Shown: piece by piece, positions 44,210 to 52,997 of the stretch
Layout of the letters: every line of letters starts with the position of its first letter
How positions within the stretch are numbered: the first letter of the stretch is position 1
From: Spodoptera frugiperda
Lineage: Eukaryota; Arthropoda; Insecta; Lepidoptera; Noctuidae
Reading direction: 5' to 3'
DNA length: 64,000 bases
Assembly: GCF_023101765.2 (NCBI RefSeq)
Contig: NC_064213.1
Location: forward strand, 9,114,001-9,178,000
Made by a program: the position numbers and the translations under genes
Notes under the pieces: model-generated
The model's database searches: none
What the model saw: the letters and a program-made list of their open reading frames with translations, nothing else
What the model was told of the DNA's origin: nothing

Positions 44210-47200
44210 ATGGGGGCGATAATGAGTTTTATGTCTAATATTATGTACTTATCTGAAAAGTAAGTCTGTTTAGATGCTTGTAGATATGCGTTCTGTTTTG
44301 TTATCTGTTTCATTGTGGGGCTCTTCACCACAATAATTTCCCGAAGTACTGCGCATTAAGTATTTTTATTCGAACTTTGTTCTTGGTAGTATCCATTGGC
44401 GACGCTGATTGCTTACCATCAGTTAATATTATTCCAAAAAATACTTGTGAAGAATTTCGCAAGTGGTCCTAAAAATTGCGCATAACTGGTTTGCTTAGGG
44501 TTATTTCAATACACTCAGTACTTAGCGTGGGGTCAGTAAATATCCTTAAGACCATATCCTAAGGTCCTTGGACATAGGACCATTTACTAGGGCACTTATT
44601 AACCTTTGTCTTTGACAGACAACTTACAGTGTAATGTTTACTTCTGTTGGCGTAACAAGCTGATACGAGAGCAATGAGTCTCCCGTAGTCATGGCAAGTG
44701 AACTTTCCAATCGATATTGTGACCAGGATCCGACGAAAAATTTTGTGACTATCCCTTCTTACTGCGAATATGTTTCAATGTTTCTGATTAATTTGAAATA
44801 TTAATACAGATGCTCCGGCAGAATGACAATTAGGGTAAATCAGGCAATCGTGCCCCACAATTCGGAGAATTCAAATAACAAACAGTATTATATAAAACAT
44901 CTTTATTTAAGTAACTAGCTTTTGCCCGCGACTTCGTTCGCGTGGAATAGTGACTTCCGGCAAATTTTTGGTTTTAACCACATAGTTCCCGATCTCGCGG
45001 GATCTCTTCAAAAATGAGATGTGGAAGATCTGTGGAAGACTCTTCAAAAATCAACATAATGAGCTCTGCGTTTGAATTTAATAGATGTATACTCACTTAG
45101 GGCATTGAAAAAATAGTTTAAAAACGGACTTAAACTAAAGAAATATTATAATCTTTCCGAACTTAAGATGAAAACTAACTTAAAACTAAAGAAAGCTACG
45201 AATTACGAATTTATAACAATTAAAAAAGAAATTATATTACAACCTATCCTCTATGCTATAATAACCAAGCTTAAACTAAATAATTTAAAAGAAACGACGA
45301 AATCTAATCTAATTAATTTATAAATTAGACTTACAATTTTATCAAACAAACTAACTACAGTAACTACTAATAATCGATATCAAACTAAACCTACGTTAAA
45401 TAGTTTAACCAGAAAACCAGGAAAACCCAACTAATAAAATTATTAATTGACAAATACAACGAAACCAATTTAGAATATACGAAACAGCAGGACCACTATT
45501 GTTCAATTTCGTACTTATAGTACGGAATTGAACATGCGCTGTATGTCCGGAATAAATTTATTTTTTGATTTTTTGATTTTTGAAATAAAAATCCTATGTC
45601 CTTTCTAAGGTTCTAAACTATATCTGTACCAAATTTCAACCAAATCCGTCAAATAGTTGCGGAGATTATTGGTATAAGCATAGAATAGTGTTCGACGTGA
45701 TTCTTTAATTTGACATAACTTTTTTATTTATGAACCGATTGACATGAAACAAACACTAAATGTAAATTGAAGCATACTACAATATATTCGTGAAAACCGC
45801 ATCCAACTCGGATCAGCCGTTTCTGAGATTAGCGCGCATAGACAAACAGACAAACAGATAAACAGACAAACAGACAAAAAAAAGTTAATTACATTTTTGG
45901 GTTCGACATCGACATAACAATAACCCCGGCTATTTTTTTTATTTTTATTTTCAATGTACAGACAGCACTTTTCTACGATTTTATTATGTATATGTATAGA
46001 TTAGTCTTAACCTTTGGCTCAATTTGCATAACAAAAACTAAAAAAAATCTTCTTAAACGCAATTAAAACAACTAAGATCAACATTTATTTAAAGTCTAGG
46101 GTGGGGCACATTACCCTGATACATCAGTCATTTGTGCCCCAGTAAAACCTCTTATTTTCTTGTCTTTTTTCCTTTCCCTTTTCCTTTATTTTTCCACCAC
46201 ACTTGTTACATTTCTCCGAAACGTTTGAACAGTCTTCATGGAACCAGCCAAAACACTGCAAACACTGAATCCAGTCAGATTTCTTCTTCGTATGGTAGTA
46301 AGACTCGAGACACTACACAAGTGTTATCGTTTTCACTGGAACATTCTTCACTAGGTTCACTGAGCTGTAATTCTTCACTTTCCGATGAGGAAGATGAGAA
46401 TGACACATTCTTCTTACGTTTTGTTGGTGCCAAGGTCAAGTTTTTCTTCTGCGTCTTCTTTTTTTTTCTTTAAAAAAGTTTAGGCTCGTCGCTCACATTA
46501 AACGTTCGAGACGTTTAATGTAAGCGACAAGCCTCAATTCATTTTCGTTACCTAATTCAGATGGTCTACCCATGTTCTGCTTGCATTTCCAGCCTTTATG
46601 AAGTGTCTTCGTAAGGTTCATGAAGGAATTACGTACGTAAAAAAAACGGCTAGTCTCCCATTTTCTTGCTGGTGACATCTTCTATTGCTCTAATCATGTT
46701 TTCTTCCGTCCATTTTCTTGGACATGCAGCCTTTTCTTTTCCCTTTTCCTGAAATATAAAAAAATATTAGAAAACTACAAAATAAATTAAAAATAATTAA
46801 TACACACATGGGGCACATTATCCGGCACAAATCAGGGCACATTAGCCAAAATATCGGGTAATGTGCCCCACTTGTTATTGATTCAAAGTTTTGCCTAAAA
46901 CGGAACTTAATTATAGGTATACAAAACTTCAATGTGGTTAGCTATAGGATAAAACTTAAAAAACGGAAGAAAATACGAAACAAATACTTTGACTTGATGT
47001 TAGACGAGATACAAAATAAATTCAAACTGTCATACTTACTTGTTAGTTACTTTTTCCACTTAAAACAAAAAAAAGACTGGCACTTTGTTGTTTATATCGC
47101 CGCCATATTAGTGTCACGGAACTGTTCGGGTCGAATTAGCGCCAAATTCAAAATGCATTTATGATTTTTACGACTGGGGCGCGTTATCGACTGGGGCACG

Positions 47201-48181
47201 TTTGCCTGGTTTACCCTATCCATTGAATAGAAGAACTTATACTAAGTCTAATTGAAATCGTTGTTGTTTTCAGAGTAATACTGTATTCCACATGTGTGGG
47301 ATTGGTTTGCTCCGTGGTACTCATGTTTGTTGTAACATTGGGTATGGGTATCGGTCTCGGATACAACTATTGCTTCGTCGATATGAAAACTAAATATAAA
47401 TATAGTAATTATGTCTGCTTACTATGTATAATTAAATAAAATACGCTGAAAAAATAAATGTTTAAGTTCAAATAAATATTTAAATTGATTTTCCTACTAA
47501 AATACTAAAGCTGATTATTTTATTTTTATAGTACCGGGTCATTACGTTTACCCCCACAATCTTCGCTTTCCGTACTACTACCGTAGATCTGGGGATCAAG
47601 CACAAGATCCGGCTAGCGCCGCACAAGAAGAACTAGAAAATGACCAACTAAGGAAAGGACCAATGCGCCCACCAGAGAAGGGACGGCCACACCCTATTTT
47701 CGATAGCCCAACAGAGACGGGAATTCCTGATTTGAGGAAAAGACTTGGTTTAATTGATAGAGATTACTCCATTTTCACAAATGGTACAACGGAATTGTTT
47801 GATTTCGATAACGAAGAGGAGGTTTCTAATGGTACAGTCGCAGAGGTTGATATTGGAACACAGTTTGATAATATTACTACTACTGCTGCTACTAATACTA
47901 CTGAAGTTGCTGAATCTACTGAGACTATCACAACTACTGAAACTGTTGAGACTGAAGAGACTACTGAGACTCTTGAAACCACAGATACATCTGATGTTAC
48001 TGACAGTAAAATCGACGATATGTACAGTATAGACGATCCCACACCAGAGCCTGCTTTCCCAGATGAGAAAAGAAGAGTTAAAAAACTAGTGATCCCTATA
48101 AGCGGTTTGGACTTAGTAGGCCTCCTATCGAAACTGGGTGCTGAAAAAAATAACCATTCTCTTCAGATTGTAACAACTTGA
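44210..48181 (+). CDS. Single-pass membrane protein, GYxYC[YF] family member C, Thr/Glu-rich ectodomain
   Basis: Three exons: 44210-44259 (ATG, 16 codons plus 2 nt, donor GTAAGT), 47274-47404 (acceptor TTTCAG, donor GTAATT) and 47532-48181 (acceptor TTATAG, stop TGA). 276 residues. MGAIMS at the N-terminus fits the N-myristoylation consensus MGxxxS. Transmembrane helix about 18-39, then GMGIGLGYNYCFVDMK. The ectodomain starts Tyr/Pro-rich (YVYPHNLRFPYYYRR), is acidic, has a Thr/Glu-rich mucin-like stretch (TTETVETEETTETLETTD), sequons NGTT, NGTV, NITT, NTT and NHS, and ends in the family C-terminus IPISGLDLV, LLSKL, QIVTT. Intron 1 (3 kb) holds a pogo-like element with a Helitron inside. Polyadenylation signal AATAAA at 48729-48734. 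Function unknown; a heavily O/N-glycosylated cell-surface protein is the simplest inference. Confidence 0.75.
44915..46000 (-). mobile_element. Helitron-like element, 1.09 kb, nested in the pogo-like element
   Basis: Plus-strand CTAGCTTTTGCCCGCGACTT preceded by A, and ATGTATATGTATAGA followed by T. Most of it is repeated at 57450-59867. No replicase coding sequence seen, so non-autonomous. CAGACAAACAGAC repeats near the 5' end. Confidence 0.65.
46124..46745 (-). pseudogene. Degraded pogo/Jerky-type transposase (psq HTH plus C-terminal zinc finger, DDE core deleted)
   Basis: On the minus strand near 46735-46660: CPRKWTEENMIRAIEDVTS, the psq DNA-binding helix region. In another frame: MGRPSELGNENELRLVAYI (CENP-B-like second HTH). 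Then directly a low-complexity Lys/Ser/Glu segment, and (frameshifted, 46240-46124) SDWIQCLQCFGWFHEDC, then a CNKC pair. This Cys/His finger closes many insect pogo-like transposases. The whole catalytic DDE region between HTH and finger is missing, and there are several stops. Confidence 0.65.
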
Positions 48182-48600
48182 ATTTTAGATATATACAAGT
48201 ATTTTTCTATATAACTTTATAGTATTTTACATAAGAATTTTGTAGTATACATATTTTTAATTTTGATTTAATTTATTAATTAATTTATTTTACTATTTTT
48301 TTTAATTTTACTATTCTCTTCAGATTGTAACAACTTGAATTTTAGATATATACAAGTATTTTTCTATATAACTTTATAGTATTTTGTATAAGAGTTTTGT
48401 AGTCTACATATTTTTAATTTTGATTAAATTTATTAATTAATTAATTAATTTATTAATTAATTTTTTTTTTAATTTTACCATTCTCTTCAGATTGTAACAA
48501 CTTGAATTTTAGATATATACAAGTATTTTTCTATTTAACTTTATAGTATTTTGTATAAGAGTTTTGCAGTCTATATATTTTTAATTATGTTTTTAATTTT
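48155..48600 (+). repeat. Tandem triplication of the member C gene end
   Basis: ATTCTCTTCAGATTGTAACA begins at about 48155, 48312 and 48480, each followed by ACTTGAATTTTAGATATATA and about 100 bp of shared 3' UTR, separated by TTAATTAATT spacers. Only the first copy is in frame as the last codons (Ser-Leu-Gln-Ile-Val-Thr-Thr-stop). The paralogue, member D, has one copy. Confidence 0.8.
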
Positions 48601-48780
48601 GAGAAGTATTCTGATTTCATTGTACAAGTATTTCCACTACTAATTTTATTTTAATTTTCGAGCTTATGAGAATATACTTTCTATTCTAAATGTATATTTC
48701 TTTTTCTTTGTTTTTTTAACATTAGTTTAATAAACACTAAATTGGTAAAAGCGAAATAACGAACAAAAATGATGATCTAT

Positions 48781-48945
48781 TTTTTTTTGGGGGGGGGGGG
48801 AAATCATCTAAAGACTTCTCCCGCCTTGGCGAGGCGAGAGGGAGTGTCAGACTCTTACTGACTAAAAATCATCCCGTTCCTTCTCCTGCTTTTCGAGCCG
48901 GAGCCCCGGTAAATCCGCTAGATAGTCCGCAGCTCCGGATCAGGC
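48781..48945 (-). mobile_element. R1-clade LINE tail insertion with 14-bp target duplication
   Basis: T8 G12 followed by AAATCATCTAAAGACTTCTC and CCGGAGCCCCGGTAAATCC is the 3' end of the 21-24 kb LINE family, severely 5'-truncated to 165 bp. It is flanked by AAATGATGATCTAT at 48767-48780 and 48946-48959. The paralogous site near 54334 (AAATGATGCTCTATAAAAATG) is empty. Confidence 0.85.
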
Positions 48946-49083
48946 AAATGATGATCTATAAAAATGTTTTATAGTCTATTATTTGCAAAAATAAATAATC
49001 ATTTTAACAATAACGGTAACTTTTAATACTTCGACAAACAAAGTTTGATTAGTGCCCATAAAATATTTTCCGCCACTCTCTTG

Positions 49084-49429
49084 TGTTACGAAAGTTTGAT
49101 CGAGTAACCACATCCAGTGCCGGCGTAAGGGCCACTGATACCTCGGGCGAAAATATTGTGGCGCCCACTTGAGGGAAGCAATATCAAGTGTTAATTTTTT
49201 GCGGATCCCATCGGCGGCAGCATCGGCGCCCCCCAGAATTTGTCGCCCTGGGCCATCGGCCCATCACGCCCCTCCCTAACGCCGGCACTGACCACATCTC
49301 CGGAAAGATCGTGTTATTCAATGAATTACAAAGCGTTTGGTCCACACAAACACCATCCATATTGGGCGAATCGAACTGTGTTCTAGTCCCTAGTTCAGTA
49401 AGATTAATCCATTAAACAAGTTTCTCATA
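49084..49429. other. Non-coding spacer, partly GC-rich repeat
   Basis: 49110-49290 has GC-rich words (CCATCGGCGGCAGCATCGGC, GGGCCATCGGCCCATCACG, AACGCCGGCAC) that suggest a dispersed repeat fragment. No gene is supported. Confidence 0.3.
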
Positions 49430-49601
49430 TCTCTATATATAAAAATCAATAGCTGTTCGTTAGTCTCACTAAAACTCGAGAACGGGTGGACAGATTTGGC
49501 TAATTTTGGTCTTGAATTATTTGTGCAAGTCCAGGGCAGGTCTAAAAGGTGAGAAAAAAAAAATTGTTTGAGGCGGTACAAAGTTTTTCCGGGTCAGCTA
49601 G
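49430..49601 (+). mobile_element. Non-autonomous Helitron (172 bp)
   Basis: A|TCTCTATATATAAAAATC at the left, GGGTCAGCTAG|T at the right, interior TTAGTCTCACTAAAACTCGA. Same family as the fragment at 11.9-12.0 kb. Confidence 0.65.
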
Positions 49602-49734
49602 TACTTAATATATATTTGCAACACTGCAAAAACTCTTGTCTATTCTAATTCCACTTAAAAAATTACGTAAATTTTGATATAAATGGCGTACTACGGATTT
49701 GACATACTAACAATAAAATGATTTGATAGTTATA

Positions 49735-50540
49735 TCAGAAACCGTTCTCAACTAGTTGAGATTCACGATACTGATGGCTCTGTCTTGGCTTCAGAAGTGA
49801 AACCTGTGACGAAGGGGTTTCCCCAGGGATCTATATTAGGGCCTACCCTATTCTTATTATACATATTGTGCTGACATCGTCAAAATAATAAAAAAGTGCA
49901 AGTACAGTGAAACCTCGTTAAGTGAGACAGCCAAGGGACCTTCAAATTGGTATCACTTATAGAGGTATTCCACTAACCCAGTGTCTCAGATAACCAGGTA
50001 TAAATGAATATTTGTCTCATTTATAGAGGGTTCCATTAATGGAGGTGAACATACGGGTTATTTCACATAAAGAGGTGTGATTCTTAAATAAAACAATGTG
50101 TTATGTGCACATTATAAATGAATAAGAATAAGTAAATCAACAAACAAAACGATGTTGTCTCATTTACTGAGGTTTATGCATTAAAATTCACTTGCTGTCT
50201 CAGTTATAGAGGTAACTAAGATGATAAATCCAAAGGATCGAATCCCAGATATAGAGGGCTGTTTGTCCCACTAATAGAGGTAATTCAGTGCCAATGGGTA
50301 GGGACCTCAGTATGAGTTCCATTTGTGGAGGTTTCTCACTTATCCAGGTCCCACTTAACCAAGTTTCACTGTATCATATTTACGCAGGCGACATTCAGAT
50401 TAACTTGTCCTTTAGGTCTGAGGAGTACGCGAGTGCTGTGAATTTTGTAAATGAAGACCTCGACAGGATAGTGGACTTGTCAAGCGGTAATTGCCTCATC
50501 TTGAATCCGTCTTAAACTAAATTCTTGCTATTCGGAACAA
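49735..50540 (+). pseudogene. Jockey/CR1-type LINE reverse transcriptase fragment, split by a MITE
   Basis: The left part encodes SEVKPVTKGFPQGSILGPTL then FLLYI, reverse transcriptase motif 4 (with Phe for Val). The right part encodes HIYAGDIQINLSFRSEEYAS, motif 5 with YAGD where YADD is expected, then LILNPS. Removing the 467-bp MITE with one TA joins the parts in frame through ADIVKIIKKCKYHIYAGD. There is also a one-base frameshift near 49872 and a stop where a Lys is expected near 50514. Dead. Confidence 0.75.
49905..50371. mobile_element. Pogo/Tigger-like MITE built of TIR-derived repeats
   Basis: Ends CAGTGAAACCTCGTTAAGTG and inverted CACTTAACCAAGTTTCACTG, flanked by TA on both sides, as for Tigger/pogo elements. 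The interior is a string of about eight degenerate units of the form (GT)CTCA-YTTATAGAGGT (about 49950, 50015, 50060, 50160, 50200, 50245, 50270, 50320), which resemble the inverted end sequence GTCTCACTTAACGAGGT. No coding sequence. Confidence 0.75.
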
Positions 50541-50598
50541 TAATATGACGATGTGATATGGACTTTCCGTGCACATCACGAAGACGCATCCACTTACT

Positions 50599-50895
50599 TA
50601 TTCGTTGGTCGAGTGGTCGCAAGTGCGACTGCCGAACAAGGGGTCTCGGGTTCGATTCCCGGGTCGGGCAAAGTATTACTGGGCGTTTTTCGGATTTTCG
50701 AAAATTTCTCGGTAGTAGCACGGAGTCTGGAATTGTGTCCGGGATATGGCAATAGGCTCACCCCCTATTACATGGGACTTATAACACGAAATGGTGAAAA
50801 GTGGGCGTACATTGTATAGCGGCATTACGTGCCGTAATGTGCATGTGCACCTCTGCCTACCCCTTCGGGGATAAAAGGCGTGACGTTGTGTGTGT
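50599..50895 (+). repeat. SINE-1, full-length reference copy with 13-bp target duplication
   Basis: 297 bp: TCGTTGGTCGAGTGG (A box), GGGTTCGATTCCCGGG (B box), GTAGCACGGAGTCTGGAATT, GGCAATAGGCTCACCCCC, and the CTTCGGGGATAAAAGGCGTG tail with (TG)n. Flanked by GCATCCACTTACT at 50586-50598 and 50896-50908. Unit 1 has the single empty site at 43746-43758. Confidence 0.9.
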
Positions 50896-51355
50896 GCATC
50901 CACTTACTCTTTGCTATCGACAGCAAAAGAAAGGAGGACGCGATGCGATGCCTCGATGATCCAAAGAGGTTTACATACCTTCACTTCCCTGTTTTCGAAG
51001 GCTCTACAGAGGTTGCAATCGACGGCATCCTTATACCGACGCAAATCCCAGGGTAGTCTAGCATCAATAGCCTCGTCGCATTTACTATGCTTGTTTTCCT
51101 TTTACTTTTAACATGAGGCCTCAAAAACAAAGCGGGGGCCACATTCCCACCCCATATTTAATAAAAATTTTAATGGAATTATGACCTCTGTATAATAATC
51201 CTGTCAAAACTATGTCACGAACATGTCAATTTTACTGTTTGTTATACTCAAGTCATAACCGAGTGAGCCCAGCAATCGGCGTGGTGTCTCATATATTTTT
51301 AGCTTTTATAGCTGTATATTTTCAAAACACACGTTATAAATTCCACTTAAGCAAG

Positions 51356-52920
51356 ATGGGGGTGGTAATAAGTTGTATGTCTAATATTATGTACTTATCT
51401 GAAAAGTAAGTCTGTTTAGATCCTTGTAGATATGCGTTTCTGTTTCATTCTCTTCACCACAATAATATCCCGAAGTACTGCGCATTAAGTATTTTTATTC
51501 GAACTTTGTTCTTGGGAGTATCCATTGGCGACGCTGATTGCTTACCATCAGTTAATATTATTCCAAAAAATACTTGTGAAGAATTTCGCAAGTGGTCCTA
51601 AAAATTGCGCATAACTGGTTTGCTTAGGGTTATTTCAATACACTCAGTACTTAGCGTGGGGTCAGTAAATATCCTTAAGACCATATCCTAAGGTCCTTGG
51701 ACATAGGACCATTTACTAGGGCACTTATTAACCTTTGTCTTTGACAGACAACTTACAGTGTAATGTTTACTTCTGTTGGCGTAACAAGCTGATACGAGAG
51801 CAATGAGTCTCCCGTAGTCATGGCAAGTGAACTTTCCAATCGATATTGTGACCAGGATCTGCGAGGCAGGATATACCTTCTTACTGCGAATATGTTTCAA
51901 TGTTTCTGATTAATTTGAAATATTAATACAGATGCTCCGGCAGAATGTCAATTACCCATTGAATAGAAGAACTTATACTAAGTTTAATTGAAATCGTTGT
52001 TGTTTTCAGAATTATACTGTATGCCACATGTGTGGGATTGGTTTGCTCCATAATACTCATGTTTGTTGTAACATTGGGTATGGGTATCGGTCTCGGATAC
52101 AACTATTGCTTCGTCGATATGAAAACTAAATATAAATATAGTAATTATGTCAGCTTACTATGGATAATTAAAAAAAATACGCTGAAAAAATAAATGTTTA
52201 AGTTCAAATAAATATTTAAATAGATTTTCCTACTAAAATACTAAAGCTGATTATTTTATTTTTATAGTACCGGGTCATTACGTTTACCCCCACAATCTTC
52301 GCTTTCCGTACTACTATCGTAGATCTGGGGATCAAGCACAAGATCCGGCTAGGGCCGCAGAAGAAGAACTAGAAAATGACCAACTAAGGAAAGGACCAAT
52401 GCGCCCACCAGAGACGGGACGGAGAAACCCTATTTTCGATAGCCCAACAGAGAAGGGAATTACTGATTTCAGGAGAAAACTTGGTTTAGTTGATAGAGAT
52501 TACTCCATTTTCGCAAATGGTAGTACAACGGAAGAATATGATTTAGAAAACGAAGAGGAGGTTTCTAATGGTACAGTCGCAGAGGTTGATATTGGAACAC
52601 AGTTTGATAATATTACTACTACTGCTGCTACTACTACTACTGAAGTTGCTGAATCTACTGAGACTATCACAACTACTGAAACTGTTGAGACTGAAGAGAC
52701 TACTGAGACTCTTGAAACCACAGATACAACTGATGTTACTGACAGTAAAACCGACGATATGTACAGTATAGACGATCCCACACCAGAGCCTGCTTTCCCA
52801 GATGAGAAAAGAAGAGTTAAAAAACTAGTGATCCCTATAAGCGGTTTGGACTTAGTAAGCCTCTTATCGAAACTGAGTGCTGAAAAAAATAACCATTCTC
52901 TTCAGATTGTAACAACTTGA
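51356..52920 (+). CDS. Single-pass membrane protein, GYxYC[YF] family member D, Thr/Glu-rich ectodomain
   Basis: Three exons: 51356-51405 (donor GTAAGT), 52010-52140 (acceptor TTTCAG, donor GTAATT) and 52268-52920 (acceptor TTATAG, stop TGA). 277 residues, close paralogue of member C with identical exon lengths except one extra codon in exon 3 (NGSTTEEYD against NGTTELFD). N-terminus MGVVISC fits the N-myristoylation consensus plus an adjacent palmitoylation-type Cys. Transmembrane helix about 18-39, then GMGIGLGYNYCFVDMK. Tyr/Pro segment, Thr/Glu-rich stretch, sequons NGST, NGTV, NITT and NHS, and the family C-terminus. Frames, splice sites and stop are all intact, so both duplicates look functional. 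Polyadenylation signal AATAAA at 54294-54299 lies beyond an inserted element, so the mRNA may have a long 3' UTR or end earlier. Confidence 0.75.
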
Positions 52921-52997
52921 ATTTAAGATATATACAAGTATTTTTATAGTATTTTATATAAGAGTTTTGTAGTCTACATATTTTTAATTATGTTTTT

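Larger units (their letters stand above)
44833..47216 (-). mobile_element. Pogo/Jerky-like transposon in intron 1 of member C
   Basis: Ends GGGTAAATCAGGCAATCG and inverted CGTTTGCCTGGTTTACCC, flanked by TA on both sides. The paralogous intron at 51955 reads CAATTACCCATTG without the element, an exact empty site with one TA. Words of the type GGGGCACATTACC recur several times inside, in both orientations. Carries a degraded psq-type transposase on the minus strand and a Helitron (44915-46000). Confidence 0.8.
43700..49083 (+). repeat. Segmental duplication, unit 1 (contains member C)
   Basis: From about 43700 (GTGATATGGAC, TCCGTGCACATCACG) to about 49083 (TTTTCCGCCACTCTCTT), matches unit 2 at about 50540-54470 in direct orientation, apart from independent insertions. 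Unit 1 has gained a 2.4-kb pogo-like element, a LINE tail and a local 3' UTR triplication. Without these the unit is about 2.5-3 kb and spans the whole gene. Confidence 0.8.

Noticed and set aside
47754..48042. Alternative frames over the Thr/Glu-rich exon (Leu-rich and Ser/Val-rich)
   Set aside because: Frame shadows of the repetitive ACT/GAG codons of members C and D.
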